From an uncultured bacterium (GTDB lineage: Bacteria > Actinomycetota > Coriobacteriia > Coriobacteriales > Coriobacteriaceae), in the NCBI GenBank assembly GCA_905215525.1, contig CAJMQJ010000001.1, forward strand, positions 186,001-250,000: a stretch of DNA of 64,000 nt, in the 5' to 3' direction. Position 1 is the first letter of the stretch, and every line of letters begins with the position of its first letter. Under the pieces are notes generated by a model. That model worked only from the letters and a program-made list of their open reading frames with translations, made no database searches and was not told where the DNA came from. Positions 7,715-16,552 of the stretch are shown piece by piece. Position numbers and translations under genes: made by a program.

Positions 7715-9598
7715 ATGGGTACCCGCGAGCGACATATCGGCCACGCGACCGCCCGATCCGCACCCGTGGCGGATCCCAGGGGCGGCAGGCTCTTCGCCAT
7801 GCCGCGATTCCTTGTTGGTATAACACATCAGGTGTACCGTCACCGCGTCTTTGCTATCGCCGGCGCCATCACCGTGCTGTTCCTCATGCTTTTGGCAGTC
7901 TTGCCGGCGCTGTTTGCCTCCGACCCCAAGCTTTCCAACGCCGTGCCCGCCTATAGCGAGGTGTCCGAAGAGGTCGTGGATGCGCTCGTCCACTCGAGCT
8001 CTCTCCCGCTGCTTGTCGCCGCAATTGCATTTTCAATCTGGGGTGTGTTGGCGTACCTACGCTGCTTGGACTACGTCTTGCGCCGCCGCCTTGTTGCCAT
8101 CGCCGCCATCTGCGCCCTCTGGATGATTGAGGTCATCCTCAAATACAAGTCGTTCACACCGTTCTATGCCACCGTGCTGTGGTACCTGTACTACGTGCCC
8201 ATGACGCTCATTCCGCTGCTCTACCAGCTGTGCGGCCTGCGCCTTGCGGGTTTGGAACAGCATCGTATGGGGCGTCGGTACCGCACCGTTTTGTGGGTCA
8301 TGGCTGTCCTGCTTATCGGCTTTGTGCTTACTAACGATGTTCATCAGCAGGTCTTCCATTTCGATCGATCGAGTGGAACCTGGAGCAACGATTACACATA
8401 TGGTTGGGGCTACGGTACCGTTCTGGTATGGACAGCCTTTAACTTCGTTGCCTTTTTTATCCTGGTGGGCCGGTCCTCGTCCTTTCGTATTCAGCGTTTC
8501 TCGGGCACGGCCGCGCTTGTCCTATTGGGCGGCGCGTTCTTTGCCATTTCATATGCGCTGCGTGTGCCCTGGGCATGGAGGCTTAATTTTTCACTTGTCT
8601 ACTGCGTCCTGTGCGTGGTGGCGATGGAAATCTGTCTCGATTGCGGTGTCATCCCGTCGTACCACGATATCGCCGGTATTTTCGGCACCTTGCCGCTTGA
8701 CCTCAAAGTTCTAACGCGCGACCTGCAGGAAGTCTATGCCACGCCGGCGTCAAAGCCAATGCCGGTAGGCGTGCGCGAGGAGTTGCGGACCCAGGAGCAC
8801 GGCCACGTCCATGCCTTTGCTGTGGCGTCCGATCCCGATGTGGTGTACCGTGCCTTTCCACTGCTGGGCGGATCGGCCCTGCTTGCCCAAGACGTGTCGG
8901 AGCTCAACGAACTCAATCGCGAACTGGCGCAGCGTCGCATGGAGCTGCAGCGTCAAAACGAGCTGCTCGCCGCCGACTACGACCTTAAGACGCACCTGGC
9001 AGATCAAGAGGCCGAGACCTTGCTGGTCCAAGACGTGGACCAAGCACTTGCCCGCGCGCTCGAAGGGATGTACGACCTGCTGAGTTCGCTGCCGCCGTTG
9101 ACCGACGAGGCGTCTTCGCACGAGCGTTACCGCATGCTGCAGCGCGCCAAGATGCTCGTCGCCTATTGCAAGCGCAAAGGGTCGCTCACGTTGGCACAGC
9201 ACGGTGAGAGCGGTTTTGATCGCGACCGCATTCAGCTCATTGCCAACGAGCTCGCAAGCGACCTGCGCACCATCGATATCGATTGCGCCTCGATTATCGC
9301 CATACGGCGCCCGATGCACGCCAGTACGGTAAGCGCCCTGTACGACTGCGTGTATGACTTTGCGTTTTTTGCCTACACCACCGACCATCCGGCGCTTATG
9401 TATCACTTGGGCGACCATGACCGATGCAGTGTCGAGCTGCGCGCCACGCTTTTTTCCAACGATGATGAAGATCTTTCTCAGACGCCCGCTGCGCAAGAGC
9501 TCGAGAGCGCGCTGCAAGGGCGTAACGTGGCGTACCGTCTTGAGGGCGAACCCGGTCAGCTGCGCATGATCGTCTTGATGCCGCAGGCGGGTGAGTGA
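7715..9598 (+). CDS. 7TM sensor protein, degenerate histidine-kinase-like
   Basis: A membrane sensor of 627 residues. The N-terminal half holds about seven or eight hydrophobic segments, resembling the N-terminal 7TM domain of some histidine kinases. A cytoplasmic coiled coil (ELNRELAQRRMELQRQNELL) and a C-terminal half follow. The C-terminal half is laid out like a kinase dimerisation and ATPase region but lacks a recognisable phosphoacceptor His, N box and G box. It ends 2 bases before the histidine kinase gene, so the pair probably forms a mixed sensor complex, with this subunit sensing a ligand. That role is inference. The ATG at 7715 has a weak AAAGG site; the ATG at 7799, just before the first hydrophobic stretch, is an alternative. 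Confidence 0.7.
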   Translation: MGTRERHIGHATARSAPVADPRGGRLFAMPRFLVGITHQVYRHRVFAIAGAITVLFLMLLAVLPALFASDPKLSNAVPAYSEVSEEVVDALVHSSSLPLLVAAIAFSIWGVLAYLRCLDYVLRRRLVAIAAICALWMIEVILKYKSFTPFYATVLWYLYYVPMTLIPLLYQLCGLRLAGLEQHRMGRRYRTVLWVMAVLLIGFVLTNDVHQQVFHFDRSSGTWSNDYTYGWGYGTVLVWTAFNFVAFFILVGRSSSFRIQRFSGTAALVLLGGAFFAISYALRVPWAWRLNFSLVYCVLCVVAMEICLDCGVIPSYHDIAGIFGTLPLDLKVLTRDLQEVYATPASKPMPVGVREELRTQEHGHVHAFAVASDPDVVYRAFPLLGGSALLAQDVSELNELNRELAQRRMELQRQNELLAADYDLKTHLADQEAETLLVQDVDQALARALEGMYDLLSSLPPLTDEASSHERYRMLQRAKMLVAYCKRKGSLTLAQHGESGFDRDRIQLIANELASDLRTIDIDCASIIAIRRPMHASTVSALYDCVYDFAFFAYTTDHPALMYHLGDHDRCSVELRATLFSNDDEDLSQTPAAQELESALQGRNVAYRLEGEPGQLRMIVLMPQAGE

Positions 9599-9600
9599 CG

Positions 9601-11094
9601 ATGCAAATTTCGTTCATCCTTCCCCAAATCGTTGCGCTCGATGTTGTCTTTGCCCTGGCTGCGTGTCTGCAGATGATCCACGTCCCGCTCATCGCATCGC
9701 GCCGCTCGTCCTATAACCGTAAGGTGATTTGCGCCTACGAGACGAGCCTTGTGCTTCACCTGATGATTTCGGCGCTCATCTTATTCGCGTCGTCTGGCTC
9801 GTATCTGGTGGCGCCGCTTGACGTTTGCGCCAGGGCAATGGGCGGAGTGCTGTGGCTCAATGCCGCGATCTTTGCCTATGGCGTGGTCCTCATGGTGCAC
9901 TATCGTCGCCCTGTCATGCTGGCCGAGCTGCTGCTTGTTGGCGCCGTGACACCGCCGGTGGTTTTTGCCATGGGCTCGGTGTGGGCCGTTGTCCTTATCG
10001 CAGAGGGAGCGTTCTTCCTGTTCCGTTCCGTCGCGGCGCTCTTGATGGACGTCCGTAACCGCCAAGAGGATATCACCGCGTTCTCGACGATTGAAACCAT
10101 CAACGTGATTCCCGTGGGCATCCTGTATCTGGACTCGAGGGGCCGTCCACTGCTCATGAACCGCTGCATGCGCAAAAACCTGGTGGAGCTTCATATGCCC
10201 ACCGACCTAGGCGATATGAGCGGTACATGGAACGACCTGCGCAAGCTCAGCATGCAAATGCCCGAAGGCGGTAAGAACCGCGTGCGGATCAGCCTGGACC
10301 GCTTTGGTGAGGCGCGTGCGGTGGTCGAGGTTTCTCCCGCCGAGATTCGCCTGTTTGTGTGCGATGGCGTTATGGTCTCGGGCCGTTCGTTCGAGCGCAT
10401 AATCGGTCTGGACGTGACAGAGTATGCGCATGCGCATGACCGCCTGGCGCAGGCCAACCACCTGCTTGAGCTTGCGGGCCAAGAGCTCCAGGCCCAGATC
10501 GAAGAAGTCAAAAAAGTTGCCGACAATGCGGCCTATCTGCGCATGCGCGCCCGCGTTCACGATGTGATCGGCCAGCGCCTATCAATCCTTCATCGCTATT
10601 TGGAGGAGGGGCGCTTGGACGACGAGTCGTTCGAGCAGATCGACCCGCTGCTGCGCTCAATCGCTGCCGATCTGCGCAGCGGGGGCGACACCGAACCGGC
10701 AGAGCAACTGGGCGATATCGTCCATGCTTTTGGCCTGGTGAGCGTGCAGATCGATGTTGAGGGTGCGCTGCCTGAGGACGCGCGTGTCGCCGCTGCCTTT
10801 TTGCAGATTATCCGCGAGGCCTCGACCAACGCCACCAAGCATGCGCAGGCGCATCGGGTCCATGTGCGCTTGTGGCAGGAGAGGACGGATGCTGACGCCG
10901 TCGCGCACATGACGATTTCTAACGACGGGTCCCCGGCCCCCGTATCGTATCGCGAGGGAACGGGAATCCCAGGTATGAGGCATGTCGCGCAAGATCTGGG
11001 TGGCAGCCTAGAGGTCCACGCCACCCCGCCCTTTACGCTTACGGTATCCATTCCGCTTAACGCCAACGACACGTCCCAAAGGAGAAACTCATGA
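9601..11094 (+). CDS. Membrane histidine kinase, HisKA_3-like
   Basis: A two-component sensor kinase of about 497 residues. Several N-terminal membrane helices (about 1-150) are followed by a PAS-like stretch. A dimerisation region holds the likely phosphorylated His320 in RARVHDVIGQRLS, as in NarX/DegS-type kinases. A HATPase domain follows, with N box REASTNATKHA and G box GTGIPGM. It should phosphorylate the regulator encoded next, whose ATG overlaps this stop codon. ATG 9601 has GGTGAG 5 bases before it and is preferred to the GTG at 9595. Upstream is the degenerate sensor gene, so three genes form one tight operon. The signal is unknown. Confidence 0.87.
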   Translation: MQISFILPQIVALDVVFALAACLQMIHVPLIASRRSSYNRKVICAYETSLVLHLMISALILFASSGSYLVAPLDVCARAMGGVLWLNAAIFAYGVVLMVHYRRPVMLAELLLVGAVTPPVVFAMGSVWAVVLIAEGAFFLFRSVAALLMDVRNRQEDITAFSTIETINVIPVGILYLDSRGRPLLMNRCMRKNLVELHMPTDLGDMSGTWNDLRKLSMQMPEGGKNRVRISLDRFGEARAVVEVSPAEIRLFVCDGVMVSGRSFERIIGLDVTEYAHAHDRLAQANHLLELAGQELQAQIEEVKKVADNAAYLRMRARVHDVIGQRLSILHRYLEEGRLDDESFEQIDPLLRSIAADLRSGGDTEPAEQLGDIVHAFGLVSVQIDVEGALPEDARVAAAFLQIIREASTNATKHAQAHRVHVRLWQERTDADAVAHMTISNDGSPAPVSYREGTGIPGMRHVAQDLGGSLEVHATPPFTLTVSIPLNANDTSQRRNS

Positions 11095-11714
11095 TCCGCG
11101 TGTTAATTGTCGAAGATCAGGCCATCCTGCGCGAGAGCCTGGCGCGCTCCGTTGGCGACCAGCCCGATATGACCGTCGTTGCCGCGATCGCCGATGCCTC
11201 CGAGGCCTTGGGTGTCGCGCTCAAGGAGCGCCCGGACATGATACTGATGGACGTGTGCACCGAACACGATTCAAACGGCATCGTGGCGGCGGCACGCATC
11301 AAGGAGCAGCTGCCCGAGTGTCGCATCATTATCATGACAGGCATGCCCGAGATCACCTTTGTCGATCAGGCCCGCGAGGCGGGCGTCGATAGCTTTGTGT
11401 ACAAGAACGTCGGTATCGACGAGCTGTTCGCCGTGATGCGCTCCACGCTGGCGGGTTACTGCACGTTTCCCAAGCCGCCCGAGAGCATCTTCTCGGGCAC
11501 GGCGGCCCTCGACGATGTCGAGCTGTCGATCTTGCGCCTTGCCTGCGAGGGTAAAAGCCGCCGCGAGATTGCGGCCGAGCTGTTTATGAGCGAGGGCACC
11601 ATCAAGCGCCGCATCTCGGAGATCCTGAGCAAGACCGGCTACGACAACATCATGCGCCTGGCCGTGCATGCGGTGACCGAGGGCAGCATCGTTCCCAACA
11701 TGGAGCGCCCGTAA
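11091..11714 (+). CDS. NarL/LuxR-family response regulator
   Basis: A 207-residue response regulator. The receiver domain (1-120) carries acidic residues Glu8-Asp9, phosphoacceptor Asp54 (LMDVCTEHD) and Lys in the VYKNVG stretch. The C-terminal LuxR-type helix-turn-helix (about 140-200) contains SRREIAAELFMSEGTIKRRISEILSK, shown here only in part as EIAAELFMSEGTIKR. AAAGGAGA precedes the ATG, which overlaps the kinase stop by four bases (ATGA). Partner of the kinase at 9601. Target genes are not evident from the sequence. Bidirectional hairpins follow and separate it from the convergent lipoprotein gene. Confidence 0.93.
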   Translation: MIRVLIVEDQAILRESLARSVGDQPDMTVVAAIADASEALGVALKERPDMILMDVCTEHDSNGIVAAARIKEQLPECRIIIMTGMPEITFVDQAREAGVDSFVYKNVGIDELFAVMRSTLAGYCTFPKPPESIFSGTAALDDVELSILRLACEGKSRREIAAELFMSEGTIKRRISEILSKTGYDNIMRLAVHAVTEGSIVPNMERP

Positions 11715-11750
11715 TCGACGCGCTCACCCGTGTTCCGGCGCCGCAAAGAT

Positions 11751-11855
11751 AGGCCGCCCACCGTTTCGCATCTAAAAACGGCGGGCGGCCTGCTTGTATG
11801 GGCAGTGCTGTCGGCATAAAGCGGCGGGGCCGCAGGATCATCTCCTGCGGCCCCG
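11751..11855. terminator. Two strong hairpins between convergent genes
   Basis: AGGCCGCCCACCGTTT (from 11751) pairs with AAACGGCGGGCGGCCT (to 11791). CGGGGCCGCAGGA (11825-11837) pairs perfectly with TCCTGCGGCCCCG (11843-11855). They lie between the response regulator and the minus-strand lipoprotein gene and probably terminate both directions. Confidence 0.75.
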
Positions 11856-11905
11856 TCTGGTGTGCGCGGATGTGTCCGCCAATCCGCGGCTGATGTTACG
11901 TGCCG

Positions 11906-12748
11906 TTACGCGATGGTTGCGCTGTAGGAGGCAACGTCCTCGTAGGAATCGGTCAGGTAGGCGTCGATGCCGATGGTCGTATTGACCAGGTCGTCAAGGC
12001 TATCGAGCGTGCCGTTCGAGAACGTGAATTCCTCGGTGGCGTTGGTGCCGGGCATCAGGTGAGCCGAGAACCAGGGTTCCTTCATGGTGCCGTTGACGTT
12101 GGTCTTGCCGCTGGGGGCGTAGAAGGTCAGGTCCTTGTCGCTCTTGTTGGTGATGTTGACGACAAAACCGATGTCGCCCCACTCGTCCTTGAACTTCTCG
12201 GTGATGGTGATGGTGCACAGGTCGTCATCGGCAACGGTGACGGCGGGGGAGATTTCAATCTTCTGGACGTCGTCGTCTTCGACGGCCTCGTCGATCTCTT
12301 CTTCTTTCTCGGCCGCCTCGCGATCCTTCTTCACCGTGCCGGACAGGTCCTTGTCGGACTTGGTAAAGACAAGATTGCCGTCATCCTCTTCGAGGATGAG
12401 CTTGCCGTCCTTGAGCTTCATGTCATGCGACTCGTCTTCGGCGGTGATGGTTACGGTGGTGGCGTCCTTTGCCTCCCATTTAAGGTCGACGACTTCAAGG
12501 AACAGGTCGAGGGCACCTGTACCGTCCTCATCGAGAATCAGGACGCAGTGCACACCCCAATCCTCGAGCATCTTCATGTACTCATCGGTCAGTTCTTCGC
12601 CCTCCAGGGTTCCACCCGAGAGTTCCCAGCTGCCGACGAAGTTGGCCTTGGGGTCTTTGCCGCCGCCGCTGCAGCCCGTCAGGGCAAAGGCGAGCGCAAG
12701 GACGCATGTCAGAAATGCGAGTACGGACTTTTTGAACGTTGTCTTCAT
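11906..12748 (-). CDS. Secreted lipoprotein, last gene of the SPFH/zinc-ribbon operon
   Basis: A 280-residue lipoprotein of unknown function. A basic start MKTTFKK, a hydrophobic segment and the lipobox FALTGC predict lipidation and anchoring outside the membrane. The mature part begins with a small beta-rich stretch (FVGSWELSGG), then an acidic coiled linker (about residues 145-170). The C-terminal domain resembles the immunoglobulin-like DUF4352/DUF5067 type (FVVNITNKSDKDLTFYAP). AGGAGG lies 5 bases before ATG 12748, so the long upstream frame is not translated. It follows the SPFH gene by 80 bases on the same strand and probably belongs to the same unit. Nothing further can be said about its role. 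Confidence 0.78.
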   Translation of the reverse strand: MKTTFKKSVLAFLTCVLALAFALTGCSGGGKDPKANFVGSWELSGGTLEGEELTDEYMKMLEDWGVHCVLILDEDGTGALDLFLEVVDLKWEAKDATTVTITAEDESHDMKLKDGKLILEEDDGNLVFTKSDKDLSGTVKKDREAAEKEEEIDEAVEDDDVQKIEISPAVTVADDDLCTITITEKFKDEWGDIGFVVNITNKSDKDLTFYAPSGKTNVNGTMKEPWFSAHLMPGTNATEEFTFSNGTLDSLDDLVNTTIGIDAYLTDSYEDVASYSATIA

Positions 12749-12828
12749 GGTGTCCTCCTTTATCGAACGAAACCCATAGAAGCAAATGCGGGGGTGGCGG
12801 ATCCCCCGCCAATTACCAGATAGAGGGG

Positions 12829-14070
12829 CTAGGGCCTGGGCGTTCCGCAGTTGCTGCAGAACTTGCCGCCGTTTTCGCTGCCGCAGTTGGGGCAGAACCA
12901 CTTGGCCGGTGCCGGGGCGGGTGCGGGACTGCCGCACTCGGAGCAGAACTTGCCGGTGTTGGTGGCGCCGCAGCTGCAGGTCCATGTGCCGGCCGCGGGA
13001 GCAGCGGCAGGAGCCGGTGCGGGAGCGGGTGCCGGAGCCGGCTGCGGGACGGCCTGCTGCTGTGCCTGGCCGGCGGCGAACAGCTGGCTGGCGTTCATGC
13101 CGCCCATGCCACCTGCCATGCCCATGCCCATAAAGCCTGCCATCGCGCCGTTGGGATTGGCGGCTGCCGCGCGCATTGCGTCGCTCTGGGCGCTGGCAAT
13201 GTTGGCTGCCGCCATAGTGGGATCGCGCATGACGGCGGCCTTCTGCAGGTCCTTGATCATCTGCTCGTCTTCTTGCGAGGCTGCGATGGAGTTGACGCCA
13301 AAGCTCACGATCTCGACACCACGCAGGTCGCGCCAGTCGGCAGAGAGGACCTCGTTGAGCGCACGAGCGAGCTCGGTGGTGTGGCCGGGGATGGCGCTGT
13401 AGCGGATGCCCATCTCCGAGATCTTGGCGAAGGCGGGCTGCAGGGCGGTGAGAAGCTCGGACTTAAGCTGGCTGTCGATCTTGTCGCGCGTGTAGCTATC
13501 GGTCACGTTGCCGCATACGTTGGTGTAGAACAGCAGCGGGTTGGTGATGCGGTACGAATACTCGCCGTTGCAACGCACGGAGATGTCGACGTCCAGGCCA
13601 ATGTTGTTATCGACCACGCGGAAGGGCACAGGCGAGGCGGTGCCGTACTTGTTGCCGATGATCTCCTTGGTGTTGATGAAGTAGACACGCTGGTCCTTGC
13701 CCGCGTCGCCGCCAAAGGTAAAGCGGCTGCCGATATTGGCGAAGGTCTCCTTGATGGAATCGCCCAGGTTGCCGCTAAAGACGCTCGGCTCGCTGCCGGT
13801 ATCGAAGACGAACTCACCGGGCTCCAGCGCGACTTCGATGATCTTGCCGTTTTGCACCACGAGCATGCCCTGGCCGTCGTTGACGGCGATGACCGAGCCG
13901 TTGGAGATGACGTTGTCCTCGCCGCGCGTGTTGGAGCTGCGGCCACCGGTGCGTTTGCTGCCCTTGCAGGCCAAGACGTCAGCAGGCATCGATTCGCAGT
14001 AGATAAATTCCTTCCACTGGTCGGCCATGACGCCGCCGGCAGCTCCCAATCCAGCTTTCAAGAGTCCCAT
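12829..14070 (-). CDS. SPFH-domain protein with C-terminal zinc ribbons (YdjI-like)
   Basis: A 413-residue protein. An SPFH (stomatin/flotillin-like) domain occupies roughly residues 20-290. A Gly/Met/Ala-rich and Pro-Ala-rich linker follows, then two short zinc ribbons at the end (CSCGATNTGKFCSECG and CPNCGSENGGKFCSNCG). No membrane helix is evident, so membrane association would be through partners. B. subtilis YdjI has the same build and works with the zinc-ribbon membrane proteins YdjG/YdjH in an envelope-related complex; here the next upstream gene is such a protein. AAGGAA precedes the ATG at 14070. The function in this organism is inferred only from family and context. Confidence 0.85.
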   Translation of the reverse strand: MGLLKAGLGAAGGVMADQWKEFIYCESMPADVLACKGSKRTGGRSSNTRGEDNVISNGSVIAVNDGQGMLVVQNGKIIEVALEPGEFVFDTGSEPSVFSGNLGDSIKETFANIGSRFTFGGDAGKDQRVYFINTKEIIGNKYGTASPVPFRVVDNNIGLDVDISVRCNGEYSYRITNPLLFYTNVCGNVTDSYTRDKIDSQLKSELLTALQPAFAKISEMGIRYSAIPGHTTELARALNEVLSADWRDLRGVEIVSFGVNSIAASQEDEQMIKDLQKAAVMRDPTMAAANIASAQSDAMRAAAANPNGAMAGFMGMGMAGGMGGMNASQLFAAGQAQQQAVPQPAPAPAPAPAPAAAPAAGTWTCSCGATNTGKFCSECGSPAPAPAPAKWFCPNCGSENGGKFCSNCGTPRP

Positions 14071-14118
14071 GGTGATCTTCCTTTCTCGTCAAAGGCCGGG
14101 TGGTATTGGTCGGATTGC

Positions 14119-15441
14119 TTAGTCGTCCTTGTCGTCTTTCATGACAACGGTGGTCTCGGTGTGGTTGAAGGTGTCGTGCTTCTCGGTCAGGTCGAGCTCG
14201 CCGCAGTACTCGTCGGCGTGGGTGGCCTCGTTGGCCGTCTTGAGCTGGCCTACCAGTAGCACGTCTCCGATAATCACGATGATCAGCGGCGCGACGATGT
14301 TGATGAGGATGCCCTCGATATCAAAGGCGAGGTAATCCGGATCGAAGGCGTTCTCACCCATAAAGAGAATCTGGGAGAGGATAAATCCGATCACAAAGAA
14401 CAGCACCGAGGCAATAGCGAGCTTGGGCTTGGAGCAGGGGAGCTCGCCGACCAAGCGGCCGGTCTGGCCGTTCATGGCAAACAGGTAGCTCTTGCCGTTC
14501 CACGAGGTGGAGAGCATCCAGACGGGGAACAGGGCGTAGTCGCTGTCTTCCCAGGTGTAGTCGAGCTGCTTGCTTTCGACCGTGGCATCGTCGTATTCGT
14601 CGACGACAGTCTCGCGCAGGGCCGAGATCGTGCTTTCTTCCATACGGCGCTCGGCGCGCGCCTTGCAGGTCTCGCAGTCCTCGTCGTAACGGTTGGCGAT
14701 GTAGCCGGGCATATATGCGACCGAGAACGGACGCAGCGCGTCGTAGTCAAACGGCTCGATGGCGTCCATGTGGCCGTCGGGCATCTTGGACGATCCGTCG
14801 ACGGGCACGCGCTTAAACGAGATATTGCCCTTGCGATAGGCATCGTAGTGGTCGGTGGTCGTGACGGTGCGGTCGGATTCCTCGGTCACGGTCTCGTTGG
14901 TCGCGTCAAAGTACACTTCGCCGTCCACGCGGGCGCCGTAGAGCCAAAACGGCACGTAGACACCTTGGACCTCGTCGATGTGGTTGCCGGTGACAAAGCT
15001 CTTGGGCAGCAAGATCTTGCCCTTGTAGTGTTCCTTGAGTGCGGCCGTGACGTCGTCGCGCCCGAGCTTAAACGGAATCACCAGGTCGGGCGAGAAGTCG
15101 CCAGAGAGCTGGCCGGGCGCCACGGCGGAGTTGCCGCAGTACGGGCAGGTGGTGACGGCGACGGTGCCGTCGGACACGAGCTCGGCGCCGCACGACGAGC
15201 AGATGTAGCCGGCGTTTTGGGCGAGCTCCTGCACGGCATCGTCGGCAGCAGGTTTGGGAGCTGCGGCTGCGGCATCGGCTTTGGCATCTGCCTTGTCCTG
15301 GCGCTCGCGATAGAGGGCCTCGACTTCTTCGACTTCAAAGCGTGAGTCACAGTAGTCGCAGACAAGCTTTTGCTCGGCGCTGGCAAAATGCAGGGGACCA
15401 CCGCAGGCAGGGCACTGATAGTTAACGCTCTCGAAGGCCAT
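14119..15441 (-). CDS. Zinc-ribbon membrane protein (YdjG-like)
   Basis: A 440-residue protein with an N-terminal zinc ribbon (CPACGG...CDYCDSRF) and a second ribbon near residue 80 (CSSCGAEL...CPYCGN). A large soluble domain (about 100-330) includes a further Cys pair (DEDCETCKAR). Two membrane helices lie near 337-357 and 376-397, followed by an acidic tail. It resembles TFIIB-type zinc-ribbon membrane proteins that pair with SPFH partners. AAAGGA lies before the ATG. It sits between the DUF4428 gene (24 bases upstream) and the SPFH gene (48 bases downstream), so the genes form an operon. It may recruit the SPFH protein to the membrane, which is inference. Confidence 0.82.
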   Translation of the reverse strand: MAFESVNYQCPACGGPLHFASAEQKLVCDYCDSRFEVEEVEALYRERQDKADAKADAAAAAPKPAADDAVQELAQNAGYICSSCGAELVSDGTVAVTTCPYCGNSAVAPGQLSGDFSPDLVIPFKLGRDDVTAALKEHYKGKILLPKSFVTGNHIDEVQGVYVPFWLYGARVDGEVYFDATNETVTEESDRTVTTTDHYDAYRKGNISFKRVPVDGSSKMPDGHMDAIEPFDYDALRPFSVAYMPGYIANRYDEDCETCKARAERRMEESTISALRETVVDEYDDATVESKQLDYTWEDSDYALFPVWMLSTSWNGKSYLFAMNGQTGRLVGELPCSKPKLAIASVLFFVIGFILSQILFMGENAFDPDYLAFDIEGILINIVAPLIIVIIGDVLLVGQLKTANEATHADEYCGELDLTEKHDTFNHTETTVVMKDDKDD

Positions 15442-15465
15442 GATCGGTCCTTTCCGTGCCGGAGG

Positions 15466-16203
15466 CTATGCGCCGATGGCGCCGCCGCAGTATTCGCAGC
15501 GCCCACTGGCATCGGGAATGGTGGTGGCTCCGCAGAAGGGGCAGGTCACCGCGGTCTTGGGGGCCTTGGCGGCCGCGACGCTGTCGCGCGTCTCCTGGCG
15601 CAGCTGCACCAGCGCGTCGCGGACCTCGGTTGCCTGGCGCTTGGCCTCGCGGTATTCGATGGAGCCGCGCTGATCGATGGTGGAGTCGTTTACGCGCAGG
15701 TTGATCTCGGTAAAGTACGGCGTGTTGACGTGAATGGTCAGATTAAAGTCGTAATCCAGGTCGTAGCGCGGCGGGTTGTAGCTCTCGCGCTCGCCGTCCT
15801 TGGTCTCTCGATAGATCTCGGTGCGATGCTCGTCGATATCCATATCGCAGCCGAGTACCTGCGAGAACTCGATGATGTCGGGATTGGCGTCGCGCCAGCG
15901 GCTCTGCGAAGTGATGATCAGCAGGCCCGCGTCCTCATCGAGCATAATATTGGTGCGCCCGGCAGAAAGCGTGCGCGTGGGGTTGAACGACGCCAGGCGC
16001 TCGGCATTGGCCTCGCGGTAGGCGAGCTGCTCGCGGATATCGTCCGCGGTGCTGGAGCGATAGCCGTGAAAGTAGGGGGAGAGCTTGCCGGCGCACTCTT
16101 TGCACAGGTAGCCTTCATTGATTTTTGTCTTACCTAGAAGTCCCAGCTCGGTACCGCAAATCGCGCACTCTTTCTTCTCGAACATCTTGTCAAAGAAGCC
16201 CAT
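15466..16203 (-). CDS. DUF4428 zinc-ribbon protein, first gene of the SPFH operon
   Basis: A 245-residue soluble protein. The N-terminal DUF4428 zinc ribbon (CAICGTELGLLGKTKI...CKEC) is followed by a PH-like beta-rich middle. A coiled coil (about 180-215) and a C-terminal zinc ribbon (CPFCGATTIPDASGRCEYCGG) complete the protein. Function unknown. GGGAGG lies 5 bases before ATG 16203. It is the first gene of a four-gene minus-strand group sharing zinc-ribbon ends, which suggests one multi-protein assembly. The upstream gap holds only palindromic repeats. Confidence 0.8.
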   Translation of the reverse strand: MGFFDKMFEKKECAICGTELGLLGKTKINEGYLCKECAGKLSPYFHGYRSSTADDIREQLAYREANAERLASFNPTRTLSAGRTNIMLDEDAGLLIITSQSRWRDANPDIIEFSQVLGCDMDIDEHRTEIYRETKDGERESYNPPRYDLDYDFNLTIHVNTPYFTEINLRVNDSTIDQRGSIEYREAKRQATEVRDALVQLRQETRDSVAAAKAPKTAVTCPFCGATTIPDASGRCEYCGGAIGA

Positions 16204-16328
16204 GGCTGCCTCCCATCAACTGGTAGCGTGTGTCACTTTTGATGATGGGGGAGTGCGCAGCCTTTCACGATACCCAGACGGCTCAACGAGTCTCCACAAC
16301 TGGGACACATGGCCCATTTTTGACTAGA

Positions 16329-16382
16329 CATTGGGGACGTACTTAAATGAGTGAAACTACTCATTTAAGTACGTCCCCAATG
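16329..16382. repeat. 24-bp-arm perfect palindrome (head-to-head GGGGACGT repeats)
   Basis: Two copies of the CATTGGGGACGTACTTAAATGAGT repeat face each other with six bases between them (16329-16352 and 16359-16382). This is part of the 349-base gap 16204-16552, which has no gene. Confidence 0.9.
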
Positions 16383-16396
16383 AGTGCTCGCAGAAT

Positions 16397-16492
16397 GAGA
16401 GTGGATAATCTCCCGTTTTTGGCCTGCTTGTGGGCTCAAAGTGGGAGATTGTCCACTCTCGTTGTTTGGGTGTCCAAAAATCCCCGCTCGTT
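16397..16492. repeat. GAGAGTGGATAATCTCCC palindromic repeat
   Basis: The 18-bp arms lie at 16397-16414 and 16443-16460 and differ by one G-U pair. TGTCCAAAAATCCCCGCTCG trails them. The same unit of about 100 bases occurs at 7498 and, with compensating arm changes, at 33719. Confidence 0.88.
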
Positions 16493-16552
16493 TGACGCCT
16501 GGGGACACTCTTTGCCGAATGCGGCGGCTGCCGAATGTGGGCGCCGCCCTTG

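Noticed and set aside
12739..14259. A 506-codon plus-strand frame over the SPFH gene
   Set aside because: Opposite a clear SPFH/zinc-ribbon gene; the product has no recognisable features.
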